Source of the DNA: a virus
Reading direction: 5' to 3' (one strand)
DNA: 64,000 nt
IMG/VR virus record: IMGVR_UViG_3300028553_000005
Coordinates: 1 to 64,000 of that record
The position numbers were made by a program, and so were the translations under genes. This document shows, piece by piece, positions 6,593-15,711 of the stretch (position 1 is its first letter; each line of letters opens with the position of its first letter). The notes beneath the pieces were generated by a model, which was not told the DNA's origin, ran no database searches, and saw nothing but the letters and a program-made list of their open reading frames with translations.

Positions 6593-8384
6593 TTTTTTTC
6601 TTCTTTATAGTTACACCAGATAAAGCAAATTTATCTGCTGGAGTTACTAAAGGTTCTTTATTACTTGCGCCAGACATTGATCCGGCTAAACCCATATCAT
6701 TGGCTCCCGGATCATCTATTGCTTCTACATATTGTCTAAACTTCTTAAATTCTTTTTCTTCACGATAAGTTACATCGCCCATTCCTGACATAGGGTATAC
6801 TGTTCCCTGTTGGCGAGTGTCGAATTCTGGTCCTACACCTTGGGATCGAATAGCACCAGAGGCACTATTGACCCATCTTTTCTTTTTGTTTACTTGCTCT
6901 TTGTCTTTTTGGAAGTTTGGCTCTTTGGCTTGGGGCTGGACTTCGACCTTGGGCTGGCTTTCTTCGTAGGTGCGGAAGGTGTAACTTGAGTTACTTTGGA
7001 CGTCTCCGTCTTTAACGCTGTCGATTCGGCCGGCTTTTCGTTGGAGCTGGCAGCTGGGGCAGTTGTTGTCTGCGAGGAATCGGTGTTGTCCACATCCTTT
7101 GGTTTTAGCTTTAATAAATTGACTAGGGCTTTTAACATTTTTTTGTTCCTTATATAATGAATTAATATTTAATTTAGAGTTTCGAATCAACCAATCTTCG
7201 GCAGTTTCGTTAAAAGCCTTAGAATCCAAGAAGTTATTTGTTTTCTCATAAACTTCATGTATATCTTGCTCTTTACTATCTATATCTCCTGTATTATCAA
7301 AAGATACAAATCTATCAAAGGTCTCTATGAAATATTTAGTATTTTTTTGAGATTTCAACCATTTGTCTTGCCTAATCGATTCAACCATCATTCTAGCCAG
7401 TAAAAAGTTTCTTTCCCTACTGGTTTCATTGGTGGTATTGACAAAAACCATTAATGTATCGTAACCTAGTTCTTCCAGTTCTTCTTTGATATACGATATT
7501 CTGGTGGTGTCATCCGCTGGGCCATTGATTATTAATGGACCACGATTTCTAATTGCTTCATGGCGGTAATCACTTGTTTTTTCTGACAATTTTTGTTTAT
7601 CGGCCAAATATTCTTGAGCCTGTATGAAGTTTAATTCAACGATTCGAGATTCGGAGATAGCTTCACGGATAATGATATCTTTACCAGAACCTGGACCGCC
7701 AGTAACAAAAACAGCTTTAAACATACCACGATCAAACGATTCATGTAAACCCATACCCTTACGGGTATCGTGCATCAATTCTTTGGCATGAGAATCGGAT
7801 ACATGAGAAGGAACACCTTTCCTAAACTCACCAAAGTTCTTACTCTTGGCATGTTCTCTCATCTTCGTAGCTGACATACCCTCTGTACCTTCTGCGTCTG
7901 GATCACGGTGTCCTGCAGAATGGACAGTAATCTTTTTGAAATGGTATTTACCATGACCAGCCTCTACACCATTGTATTTGTGTAATAGGTGGTGCATTTC
8001 TTTGACACGGTCAGAACCAACAACAACATGAAGATGTGTAACTCCACTCTTATGTGCTTCGGCTGCATGGTGTAATATTGTTGGTTTCTCTTTTGAAGCT
8101 GCAACAAAATTGGTATTATCTGATTTCTTGGCTTCTGTTATAGGACCAGCAACATATCGCTTTAGATGTTTGATTTTTTGTTGAGCAGTTAGTGGATTCT
8201 TTTTGCTATCTTGTGTATGAGAAACAACAATGGTATGAGTTGCATTATTTTTCTTTGCAACCTCTTTAACTTTGTCAATTAGTTTTAAATGGCCAGCAGT
8301 AGGAGGGCTCATTCTACCAAAGGTAATAACATGGTGTTTTTCACCTTGTTGTTCTTCTTTGATTACGTCTAAAAATGATTTCAT
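6579..8384 (-). CDS. Bifunctional nucleotidylyltransferase and P-loop kinase-like protein
   Basis: This protein of about 601 residues starts at the ATG giving MKSFLDVIKEE. Next comes a cytidylyltransferase/NMN-adenylyltransferase fold with GRMSPPTAGHLKLI (HxGH-type motif) and a late SATKMREH (ISSTxxR-like). Near residue 230 there is a P-loop, VTGGPGSGKD, of a kinase-like domain. The C-terminal third is low in complexity and holds a CxxC pair, and it ends in a conserved phage tail with GPEFDTRQQGT. NadR-type fusions act in NAD salvage, so NAD metabolism is the likely role. The leader resembles a capsid-targeting sequence. A second ORF is nested in another frame at 6890-7138. Confidence 0.75.
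   Translation of the reverse strand: MKSFLDVIKEEQQGEKHHVITFGRMSPPTAGHLKLIDKVKEVAKKNNATHTIVVSHTQDSKKNPLTAQQKIKHLKRYVAGPITEAKKSDNTNFVAASKEKPTILHHAAEAHKSGVTHLHVVVGSDRVKEMHHLLHKYNGVEAGHGKYHFKKITVHSAGHRDPDAEGTEGMSATKMREHAKSKNFGEFRKGVPSHVSDSHAKELMHDTRKGMGLHESFDRGMFKAVFVTGGPGSGKDIIIREAISESRIVELNFIQAQEYLADKQKLSEKTSDYRHEAIRNRGPLIINGPADDTTRISYIKEELEELGYDTLMVFVNTTNETSRERNFLLARMMVESIRQDKWLKSQKNTKYFIETFDRFVSFDNTGDIDSKEQDIHEVYEKTNNFLDSKAFNETAEDWLIRNSKLNINSLYKEQKNVKSPSQFIKAKTKGCGQHRFLADNNCPSCQLQRKAGRIDSVKDGDVQSNSSYTFRTYEESQPKVEVQPQAKEPNFQKDKEQVNKKKRWVNSASGAIRSQGVGPEFDTRQQGTVYPMSGMGDVTYREEKEFKKFRQYVEAIDDPGANDMGLAGSMSGASNKEPLVTPADKFALSGVTIKKKKNVKI
6890..7138 (-). CDS. Possible overprinted gene nested in the adenylyltransferase-kinase gene
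   Basis: This 82-codon ORF lies wholly inside the larger gene, on the same strand in the +1 frame. Its ATG follows a well-placed AAGGA eight bases upstream. The product starts MLKALVNLLKLKPKD and becomes Thr/Ser/Pro/Lys-rich, ending in a basic low-complexity tail. Across the same bases the host gene encodes a variable linker, and the region is visibly richer in G and C than its flanks. A real dual-coding gene is plausible, but so is a chance ORF created by composition. Confidence 0.4.
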   Translation of the reverse strand: MLKALVNLLKLKPKDVDNTDSSQTTTAPAASSNEKPAESTALKTETSKVTQVTPSAPTKKASPRSKSSPKPKSQTSKKTKSK

Positions 8385-8385
8385 C

Positions 8386-9531
8386 TTACTTTGCAAACCT
8401 AGGGTTATTTAAAATTGAATTAGACACTTTAACAGGAACAAGCTTTGTCATAGGTCTCATTTTACCTTCTTTATCTTTTTTCTGTAAAACAATACCTTCA
8501 CCTTGTGACTTTTTGCCATCTATACTTGTTTCCATATCAGGATGAGATACACCTTTTAATAAATGTTCTGTTGCTTGGCCTAAATGATGGCGTATATCTA
8601 AAGACCTTTGAAAGTGTTTAGCATTATCATCAACATGGCTTTTTAACTTATCAAACTCTGCTTGCTTTCTTACTTGACCAACAGGAGTCTTTAATTTGTT
8701 TACTGCTTTTTTTGCTTCACCATCTAAGTGTTTTTTATAACCTTCAATAGAGGCATTTTCACCTCTTCTTGTTGTTCTATTTAAGTATGTAGTAAAGTGT
8801 CCACCCTTCTTAACATTTATGTGTTCTGGTGTAAGATGTTCTGAAGTATGTTTCTTTAACAACTCTTTTGCTGCATCTAAATGTTTTTCTGTAGATTGTC
8901 TATCTTTTTCAGAATATGTTTCTGGATTTGCTTTATATTCATGTTCTGGCACAAAGACATTATTACTGTGTTTCAATGCATTCTTAGTAACACCATGTGC
9001 AACACCTTTTGTTATTTCTGTGTGGACTGCAAGACCTATTGGTGCTTTTGTTTTTGCTTTATATGTAATTCTATTAGGAGTTGTTTTTGTTACATCTCCA
9101 GATTTTTCTCCAGGAGAGTCCGGTGTGTGTAATAAATCTCCTTGAACATGGTGTCCTTTGTTAACAAACTCGTGACCATGTTTCAATAATCTTTTTAGTG
9201 ATGCTGCATATTCTGGTTGATGACCAAAATGTTGGTCTACTTCTTTTGGTGTCCTGGCAATAACACCTCTGGCTATTCTATGCTTATCGGATACACCAAC
9301 ACCGTCTTTATCATGTATAACATGAACAGAGGCACCACCATCAGTTTTTAACGAGGCACCAACAGAACTTTTTTGTCCCATTCTTTTTTTGTGAAATTGG
9401 TCTATTAAATCGATTGCAGTCTGTGCATGTTTTGGATCTTCATGGGGTAGGTCTTTAGTATGAGTAAGATGACCAAGCATCTCATCATCTACGGATGTAG
9501 CTTCCCTCAAGAATGTTAAAAATGACTGCAT
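8386..9531 (-). CDS. ATP-dependent ligase-like nucleotidyltransferase (DUF6267-like)
   Basis: The start at 9531 (MQSFLTFLREA) has AAGGA nine bases upstream, so longer readings are unlikely. The product of 381 residues shows nucleotidyltransferase motif I as SLKTDGGAS (Lys as the nucleotide acceptor), HVQGDLL in the motif III place, QGEGIVLQ as motif IV, and MTKLVPVK as a motif V-like end. This fits the covalent nucleotidyltransferase (DNA/RNA ligase) superfamily. Substrate and partner are unknown. The N-terminal leader matches those of neighbouring head candidates. A late promoter octamer sits 57-64 bases upstream. It overlaps no neighbour; the next gene's start lies two bases beyond its stop. 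Confidence 0.65.
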   Translation of the reverse strand: MQSFLTFLREATSVDDEMLGHLTHTKDLPHEDPKHAQTAIDLIDQFHKKRMGQKSSVGASLKTDGGASVHVIHDKDGVGVSDKHRIARGVIARTPKEVDQHFGHQPEYAASLKRLLKHGHEFVNKGHHVQGDLLHTPDSPGEKSGDVTKTTPNRITYKAKTKAPIGLAVHTEITKGVAHGVTKNALKHSNNVFVPEHEYKANPETYSEKDRQSTEKHLDAAKELLKKHTSEHLTPEHINVKKGGHFTTYLNRTTRRGENASIEGYKKHLDGEAKKAVNKLKTPVGQVRKQAEFDKLKSHVDDNAKHFQRSLDIRHHLGQATEHLLKGVSHPDMETSIDGKKSQGEGIVLQKKDKEGKMRPMTKLVPVKVSNSILNNPRFAK

Positions 9532-9587
9532 TAATTTCCTTCTAGAACGCAACACACTATGGTTGCAAAATACGACTTCGGTTTGAT

Positions 9588-9595
9588 TATTTATA
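9588..9595 (-). promoter_or_regulatory. T4-type late promoter TATAAATA
   Basis: The minus strand carries an exact TATAAATA about 57 bases before the ligase-like start codon, in the gap after the glycan cassette. gp55, which recognises this octamer in T4, is encoded at 46244-46780. It would drive the 9531-to-901 head-interior block late. Confidence 0.75.
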
Positions 9596-9667
9596 CAACA
9601 TTTGACCTCCCATGGCCAAACCATAGAAAGATTGGGTTTGATACATAGTCATCAAAAATGTTGGATT

Positions 9668-10372
9668 TTACTGCCAGGAAGTACCTTCAAAATCACCCCA
9701 ATACGTTTTTAATTCTCCTTTACCCCTCAAGACATTGAATGGTAAGGTGTGTATTAAACCTCGACTGGAATAATAGTATATCAGTTTTTGTGGTGGTTTG
9801 TCAAGCGCCGATGCAAAAACGGCAGAACCCGTTTCGGCACCAATGAATATCTCGGACTCCATAATGTGGTAAATATTAGTCATAAAATCTGTACTATATT
9901 TCCAACCATCATAGGTTTGAGGTAATTCATTTTGAATGCATATCAACTTTTCATATTCAGCATACTCTGGTTTGTTATATTCATTGAGTATGTTTTCAAA
10001 TACTTGTTTTGGCCAATTTCTATATGTGTTATATGGAGCATCAAACAATGGAAAAACAACTATTTTTTTCCTCATTGTTTTGGTATTTTTAATTTCAGCA
10101 ATATCACCAGATATATCTCTAAAGTCCCAAAGATTTACTCTTTTCCATGGTAAAATATGTTGGCCAGGTTCCACAGAAAAATAATCCGTGTTATCACAAA
10201 GAAAACTAAACATATCTTGGCAATACTTAGCTGAGTTGATAGTACCACTCATCATATGAAACTTTGCTTCTGGATTTTCTTTTCGAATATATTCTAGTGC
10301 ATTAAGGAGTGCTATCATGTCACCATTTCTCAAAGGCCCACCAAAAGTATTTGGTGCAATATTAATGACCAT
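9668..10372 (-). CDS. Glycosyltransferase family 9-like protein (GT-B)
   Basis: This 234-residue protein has the C-terminal GT-B signature FIGAETGSAVFASALDKP, typical of the nucleotide-sugar site of family 9 (heptosyltransferase-like) enzymes. A beta-alpha N-terminal half contains KIVVFPLFDAP. It overlaps the next upstream gene, another GT9-like protein, by 11 bases. The two may form a pair or the two halves of one function. Role: transfer of a sugar to host surface glycan or to a phage component. The acceptor cannot be told from the sequence. Confidence 0.6.
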   Translation of the reverse strand: MVINIAPNTFGGPLRNGDMIALLNALEYIRKENPEAKFHMMSGTINSAKYCQDMFSFLCDNTDYFSVEPGQHILPWKRVNLWDFRDISGDIAEIKNTKTMRKKIVVFPLFDAPYNTYRNWPKQVFENILNEYNKPEYAEYEKLICIQNELPQTYDGWKYSTDFMTNIYHIMESEIFIGAETGSAVFASALDKPPQKLIYYYSSRGLIHTLPFNVLRGKGELKTYWGDFEGTSWQ

Positions 10373-11114
10373 TTAATATTTCTTCCAATTTGTTTTGGTG
10401 TACCAGTTTCATTTTTCTATTCAAGTAATAATGCTTTTCGAAAATTGTATTAATATTTTTTCCATTGTCCCAAGAAATGTCATCACCATTTCTAAACTGT
10501 ATGTCCCAATCTTCTGCTTTCCAAACCACGTAACCATCTTTATTCAATAAATCGGTCAATACAGAAACTCCCGACAGACTTGTAATGATTGGTTTGGTAC
10601 TATTTTTGATGATATAAGCATTCGTTAATAGGTCATTATTATAATCAATGAATTCACAATCTTTCAAATGACTTAATGTGTGTGTAGCTCTACGGTCATC
10701 AATGTCACCTACAGACCAACGGTCACCAACATAATAAGTATCTTTTACAGCAATATCACACTCTGGTGTTTTTACTGTGAAATCATCATCGACTTCAAAA
10801 TTTAAATTGTAATTGTCCTTCATGAAATTTTCATATCGACAAGTTTCTATTGGTCGATTAGGATTACCTTTATCTTCACGAATTGGCCAACTACTCATGT
10901 GAGTAATATTACCATACACAAAAACTTCATTTGCAAAGTTAACATCAGAAAATATATCTTGATAAGATAAGAATTGCTTGATGCCTTTAAACTTGGACAT
11001 TTCTGGTCGTATAATTAAATCAATCTTTCCGTATGATTTATTGATACCAGATAATACTGGCATGCCATTTAGAAAGTCACCTAAGTTAGATGTTCCTGAT
11101 AGAAATATTTTCAT
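10362..11114 (-). CDS. Glycosyltransferase-like protein, GT9-type N-terminal domain
   Basis: This 250-residue protein opens MKIFLSGTSNLGDFLNGMPV, the LGD pattern found at the start of GT9 heptosyltransferase folds. It is followed by a short Rossmann-like half. The C-terminal sugar-nucleotide motif is weak here and much clearer in the next gene, so the two products may act together. Starts and stops overlap on both sides within the glycan cassette. Assignment rests on the N-terminal motif and context. Confidence 0.5.
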   Translation of the reverse strand: MKIFLSGTSNLGDFLNGMPVLSGINKSYGKIDLIIRPEMSKFKGIKQFLSYQDIFSDVNFANEVFVYGNITHMSSWPIREDKGNPNRPIETCRYENFMKDNYNLNFEVDDDFTVKTPECDIAVKDTYYVGDRWSVGDIDDRRATHTLSHLKDCEFIDYNNDLLTNAYIIKNSTKPIITSLSGVSVLTDLLNKDGYVVWKAEDWDIQFRNGDDISWDNGKNINTIFEKHYYLNRKMKLVHQNKLEEILNGH

Positions 11115-11899
11115 TCACTAAATTCCTTAAAAACGATGAACCAATCTGTATTAGAAACAGGATGTAATTCAAACAATTCCGGTTTCATCAGATAAGACAT
11201 CAACAATAATGTTTGGTCGTCATCAATTAAATTATTTTTTATAAGTTCATTAATACTATGGTGCACCATGGCTTCCAATTTTGGCCACATTTCTCGGCCT
11301 GCGACGATACAAGGACCAGTAATGTGTACGTCATTATTGGCAATAACGTCTTGGATGTATGTTCCTTCTGTCCATTCTTTAATGTTAAAGAAATGTATTT
11401 TATTCTTATCAAAAGAATATTTCCAGTTTTTAACACCATTCAATGTTGATTCACTTCTACAATAACCAAAATCTAGCCAAGCAATTAAATCGGTTTTGAT
11501 AAGATCCAAAGACCTACTAACAAAAGACGATTTTAAAGCATTAACGAGAACGTAGTCAGCATTCCAATATTCTGGATTTTTTACTTGCATGGGATTTATT
11601 TTACTTTGATATTCAATATTTTTTTGAACACTGGTAATTTCTTCTCTCAATTTTTTAAAGTTTTTTTGAAAATCAAGAGTTAATATTTGTGTTGGTCTAT
11701 CTTGCCTTAGATATTCTATTTCTTTTACCATATCTTTAGATGTGTATACGACCATGGGATTTTCTAATTTTGCTAGATGACTAAATCTTTGCAAATAAGT
11801 TTTGGTTGTTCGTTGTAAATAATGTGGCAATCCTTTGTCTGGCGTCCAATCACCACGACCAATATCAAAGAAAGCAGTTACGATTGTGATATCATTCAT
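11111..11899 (-). CDS. HtrL/YibB-type glycosyltransferase-like protein
   Basis: This 262-residue protein begins NDITIVTAFFDIGRGDW and continues with PMVVYTS and a later AWLDFGYCR. These match the HtrL/YibB (WlaTC) family found in lipopolysaccharide and capsule loci. Members are thought to be glycosyltransferases, though the biochemistry is sparse. It overlaps neighbours by four bases on each side in the cassette at 9668-16406. A role in altering surface sugars fits family and neighbours. Confidence 0.65.
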   Translation of the reverse strand: MNDITIVTAFFDIGRGDWTPDKGLPHYLQRTTKTYLQRFSHLAKLENPMVVYTSKDMVKEIEYLRQDRPTQILTLDFQKNFKKLREEITSVQKNIEYQSKINPMQVKNPEYWNADYVLVNALKSSFVSRSLDLIKTDLIAWLDFGYCRSESTLNGVKNWKYSFDKNKIHFFNIKEWTEGTYIQDVIANNDVHITGPCIVAGREMWPKLEAMVHHSINELIKNNLIDDDQTLLLMSYLMKPELFELHPVSNTDWFIVFKEFSE

Positions 11900-12519
11900 T
11901 TTTTAGCAATAATAGTTAAAATATTTGGAAGATTCGATACAGGTTTACGAATTTCATCTTCATGGTTGCATATATGTATTGGTGTGAATCCTGATTTTTG
12001 CATCAACTTAATCAATCCATGAACATCAAAATGATGGAAATGTTCATTTTCTTTTCTGTGTTTCCATGTTTTAAACCATTCAGGTCCCATTACTTCATGC
12101 ATCCAAGGTAATGATATCATAATATATTTGGTTTGTAAAGAGGCCAGCAACTCATGGACGTTTGGTTGTGGTATATGTTCGATTGAATCGAAAAAGGTAA
12201 TGGCATCAAATTGCTGTTTGGTTACATCTGGTACAAATTCAACACCTTGTGGTAATGGGAAATTGGATATATCATGGCCGTAACACTTCGACACATTCTG
12301 GTGTTTACAATATTCTAAAAACTTACCATCACCATAACCAAAATCACAAATAGAATCAAAGTCTGTATATCGATCCAATAAATCAAATCTTAATTTTGAC
12401 ATAGCAAGATTCATTTTTGTATAATACTCCATGTATCGAGTATCGTACTTCATAATCTCACCAGTTTGTTTCTTTTGAAACCAATGACCAGGTTCAATCA
12501 TTTCATAATTATCAATCAT
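11896..12519 (-). CDS. SAM-dependent methyltransferase, copy 2 of a tandem pair
   Basis: The start is the ATG at 12519 that overlaps the upstream stop. The product (207 residues) has a class I methyltransferase core: ICDFGYGDGKFLEYC (SAM-binding motif I), then AITFFDSIEHI (post-motif with acidic residue), and IMISLPW. It is clearly paralogous to the adjacent gene 12512-13147, sharing the ENEHFHHFD and NLPNILTI blocks. Probable substrates are sugars or sugar intermediates made in this cassette. Neither substrate nor product can be named. Confidence 0.7.
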   Translation of the reverse strand: MIDNYEMIEPGHWFQKKQTGEIMKYDTRYMEYYTKMNLAMSKLRFDLLDRYTDFDSICDFGYGDGKFLEYCKHQNVSKCYGHDISNFPLPQGVEFVPDVTKQQFDAITFFDSIEHIPQPNVHELLASLQTKYIMISLPWMHEVMGPEWFKTWKHRKENEHFHHFDVHGLIKLMQKSGFTPIHICNHEDEIRKPVSNLPNILTIIAKK

Positions 12520-13147
12520 TCTTTTTTGCCACAATCGTTAAAATATTTGGTAAGTCACTAAAAGGAGTTCTAATTTTATCTTCATCGTTACACACATGAA
12601 TTATCTTACAACCAGCATCAACTAATAATTTTGTCAGTCCATTACAATCAAAATGGTGGAAGTGTTCATTCTCTCTACGGTGTTTCCAATTCATAAACCA
12701 TTCTTTTCCACATGATTCGTGATACCAAGGAACAGAAATAACAAAATATTTTGTTTTCTTTGCTTTGAGAATTGGTGTCAAATCTTCCACATCTAAATGT
12801 TCTAGTGAGTCGAAAAAAGTCATTACATCAACTTCAACATTGTCTGGATTATCTACCTTAGTAACGTAAGATGGTAATTGATAGTTAGATATATCGTAAC
12901 CAAAAGTTTTGCGTCCTTCTATGTGGCAATATTTTAAAAAACTTCCGTTACCATAACCAAAGTCACAAATTGAATTGACACGGCCAATATTTGATTCAAT
13001 TATAGAATATCTCAACTGCGACATTTTATCCGTTGTCGGATATAAATCATATCTTGTTTTGGAATATGTTTCACTATAATCGGGGCCAGGACCAGTTCTA
13101 ATTTGAAACAGATGGCCTGGAGATACTACCTTATAATTTTCATACAT
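12512..13147 (-). CDS. SAM-dependent methyltransferase, copy 1 of a tandem pair
   Basis: This 211-residue class I methyltransferase has ICDFGYGNGSFLKYC, MTFFDSLEHL and FVISVPW. It matches the downstream neighbour along its length. The pair most likely arose by tandem duplication and has diverged in the N-terminal third. It sits between a GT-A glycosyltransferase and its paralogue. Overlaps of eight bases on both sides indicate coupled translation. O- or N-methylation of a glycan is the likely job, by context only. Confidence 0.7.
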   Translation of the reverse strand: MYENYKVVSPGHLFQIRTGPGPDYSETYSKTRYDLYPTTDKMSQLRYSIIESNIGRVNSICDFGYGNGSFLKYCHIEGRKTFGYDISNYQLPSYVTKVDNPDNVEVDVMTFFDSLEHLDVEDLTPILKAKKTKYFVISVPWYHESCGKEWFMNWKHRRENEHFHHFDCNGLTKLLVDAGCKIIHVCNDEDKIRTPFSDLPNILTIVAKKND

Positions 13148-13862
13148 AATAATTCTTATAGTTGTGAACTATTTCCATTTCAGATGGCACATTATTAATA
13201 TCATAATTTTTATCTGTTGGCCAAATGTTGAACAAGTGAGGATTGTTCGTATATTTTTTACCACACAACAAATAGTAGTATGTCATATAACAATCCATCC
13301 AACCCATCGTAGGATAGAAGTTATCTTGTATGTAGTCAGCATTTTTATCAATAAATTCTACAATGCCAAAGTAATTGTCTATAAATGTTTTTACTTTGAA
13401 TATCGAACCACCACCAGCACCATAACCTTGAACATCAGGATAAACTCCAGAATATTCGTGTATCATCTTTGTAAATTCTGGATGAAATAGATTTGCATGA
13501 GTTGTTGCATGACCAGATACCTCCCAATCATCCTCAACCGTTACTGGTTTAATCAATACCACATCATCTTCAACCATCATCAAATGTGTTGTGTTGGTTT
13601 TAATACAAGCGATATAGAATCTACTCAACCATTCCAATATTTTTTCTTTTCTGTAACCATATGGTTGAACCGGATAACTTAAACTTTTCTGTGAATGATA
13701 ATATTCGATATTATACTCTTTACATAATGTATAATAATCTGGACCTGCATCACAAGCAATCATAAAGAAACTATCTGGATGAAACTTTCGTATTGATTGT
13801 ATAGAATGTTCTGTAGCTTTTGGTTGTGTTGAAACACAGTTAAAGAAACCTATTGTCGCCAT
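13140..13862 (-). CDS. GT-A fold glycosyltransferase
   Basis: This 240-residue protein has a Rossmann-like start (IGFFNCVSTQPKATEHSI) and a DxD-type metal/nucleotide-sugar motif in MMVEDDVVLI near residue 97. A later GYGAGGGSIF stretch is compatible with the acceptor side. No membrane segment is seen. It overlaps the methyltransferase gene downstream and touches the epimerase gene upstream. It probably adds one residue to a surface glycan. Confidence 0.6.
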   Translation of the reverse strand: MATIGFFNCVSTQPKATEHSIQSIRKFHPDSFFMIACDAGPDYYTLCKEYNIEYYHSQKSLSYPVQPYGYRKEKILEWLSRFYIACIKTNTTHLMMVEDDVVLIKPVTVEDDWEVSGHATTHANLFHPEFTKMIHEYSGVYPDVQGYGAGGGSIFKVKTFIDNYFGIVEFIDKNADYIQDNFYPTMGWMDCYMTYYYLLCGKKYTNNPHLFNIWPTDKNYDINNVPSEMEIVHNYKNYYV

Positions 13863-14863
13863 TACATCAACCTATCTTTCCATGTTGCTGGAGTTTTATC
13901 TGAGATAATTTCCAATGGATAAGAATAATCGAATTGTTTTGTTCCTTTTTGTTTGATATAGTCCACGGTTTTTTTGATTGACGTTTTCAAATCCGTCTTT
14001 GTTTCATAATTCAATAAGCGTCTTGCTTTATCAGCAGAACAAGATGCGTGTTTGACTTCTCTTGGCCGATCTGGCATATGTATTGGTTCTCCTTCAAATC
14101 CACATTCTTCAGCAACCATTTTTGACATTTCTTTTACTGTAATTGTTCCTTCATCGGGACCAATATTGATAATTTGATGTGTCAAGTTAGGATCAAGTGC
14201 CATTTTCTCTAAACAAGAAATGCAATCATCAATATAAGAAAAACATCTTGTTTGTAAACCATCTCCGTAAATAATAGATGGTTTACCTTGTAGATTTCTA
14301 TTAATCATAATACTCATTACATTACGGAAAGGATCATCATATCTCTGCCTTGGTCCCACAATGTTGTGAGGTACAGCAATGTTCCATTGCATGTTATGTG
14401 TTTCACCTAGAGCTTTTAAAACTTCTTCACCAGCAACTTTGGCAATACCATATGGATCAACTGGTCTTGGTTTCATATCTTCAGTAAACGGAGTATTTTG
14501 GTCACCGTATCGTGCCATTGAAGTGCAGTATACGAATCGTTTTACTTTATTTTGAATTGCCGCAGAGATTGTAGCTACAGAAGCTTCAAATATATTTCGA
14601 GTAATAAAACTTGGACTAAAAACTGAAAGACCTTCATGTGCTGTGGCAGCTGTGTGTATTACAATATCACAACCTTTCATAATCTGTGCCATCTCATCAA
14701 CCTTACAACAATCGACCACATATAGCTTTGCTTTGATTGGTACATTGTCAACATAACCACCAATGAGTGTATCATTACCAATAACTTCATGGCCAAGTTC
14801 TATCATTCTGTCGGCCAAATGGCTGCCCAAGAATCCTGCTAATCCTGTTATAAAAATTTTCAT
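13862..14863 (-). CDS. NAD-dependent sugar epimerase/dehydratase (extended SDR)
   Basis: The start at 14863 gives MKIFITGLAGFLGSHLADRM, the GxxGFxG nucleotide-binding motif placed right at the N-terminus. An upstream Met would lie inside the previous gene. The catalytic YxxxK is present in DPYGIAKVAGEE, with a preceding TSMARYG. The length of 333 residues is normal for UDP-glucose 4-epimerase or dTDP-glucose dehydratase relatives. It would supply a modified nucleotide sugar for the surrounding transferases. The exact substrate cannot be read from the sequence. Confidence 0.8.
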   Translation of the reverse strand: MKIFITGLAGFLGSHLADRMIELGHEVIGNDTLIGGYVDNVPIKAKLYVVDCCKVDEMAQIMKGCDIVIHTAATAHEGLSVFSPSFITRNIFEASVATISAAIQNKVKRFVYCTSMARYGDQNTPFTEDMKPRPVDPYGIAKVAGEEVLKALGETHNMQWNIAVPHNIVGPRQRYDDPFRNVMSIMINRNLQGKPSIIYGDGLQTRCFSYIDDCISCLEKMALDPNLTHQIINIGPDEGTITVKEMSKMVAEECGFEGEPIHMPDRPREVKHASCSADKARRLLNYETKTDLKTSIKKTVDYIKQKGTKQFDYSYPLEIISDKTPATWKDRLM

Positions 14864-15711
14864 TTGTATCTCGCCTCGATAATTTTTCTCCATTCAGGAA
14901 CCCGGTCGTATTGGTGAACAATACAAAACTTTTTTCCTGTGGATGTATAAACATAACCATCAATAAAATCTGGTTCTTCTTCTAGTAAATGTGGTCTAAA
15001 AGATTCTATTTTAGATGGATCAACTGTTGTGCCTGCTTGACAAGCCCAACCATCTCGTTGTCTTGCAAAATGAATAACATCTCTAAATGGCAAGGTCTGT
15101 ATCAGTACATTAAATACAGCTTGGTCAACAATTGGTATTGGACGATTAATAGCAGACAAGAATATATTTAAACACAAATCTTTCATATATTCAGATTCAC
15201 CACCTAGTGTTCCTACATTATAGATTTCACAATCTTTAAATTGGTCGTAAAAATATTGGCCATAAGTTTCTAGTAGATTTTGATTACCCCAAGGCTCATG
15301 CATGTATTGAATGGCCTCTGAACCAGCAACCAATTTCTTGTCGTTTAAATTATCTTTTAACCAATCCACTGGATTACTTTGAAAGATAATGTCTTTAACA
15401 TCTGTTGTAATAACATAGTCATAGAATTCCCAATTATCTTTTAAAATGTTATAAATGTGAAAGAATCTTTCTACATGAATTGGTAGATGTGATTGGTGTA
15501 CAAATCTTTTGTTTTCTTTATCTTCTTGGCCAACCACAACAACTTTGAAATCGTGTTGAACAAGTTTTTCAACTGTTTCTAATGTCGAATTAAAAACAAC
15601 CATTATCTTATCACCAACAAAACCAGTTTCATTAATTGATTTTACCCAAGGTGCAACCTTATCGAAATCATAGTTGGTTATAGCACCAATTATTAAGCTT
15701 TTTTCCGCCAT
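14860..15711 (-). CDS. Glycosyltransferase-like protein of T4-like aquatic phages
   Basis: This 283-residue protein has a GT-A-like layout. An N-terminal IIGAITNYDFDKVAPWVKSI is followed by a central YVITTDVKDIIFQ, which carries a D-x-x-D in the place of DxD. A late DQAVFNVL and a terminal QYDRVPEW resemble sugar-binding segments. It lies between a GT2 enzyme and the epimerase, overlapping both. A transferase is likely; donor and acceptor are unknown. Confidence 0.55.
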   Translation of the reverse strand: MAEKSLIIGAITNYDFDKVAPWVKSINETGFVGDKIMVVFNSTLETVEKLVQHDFKVVVVGQEDKENKRFVHQSHLPIHVERFFHIYNILKDNWEFYDYVITTDVKDIIFQSNPVDWLKDNLNDKKLVAGSEAIQYMHEPWGNQNLLETYGQYFYDQFKDCEIYNVGTLGGESEYMKDLCLNIFLSAINRPIPIVDQAVFNVLIQTLPFRDVIHFARQRDGWACQAGTTVDPSKIESFRPHLLEEEPDFIDGYVYTSTGKKFCIVHQYDRVPEWRKIIEARYK

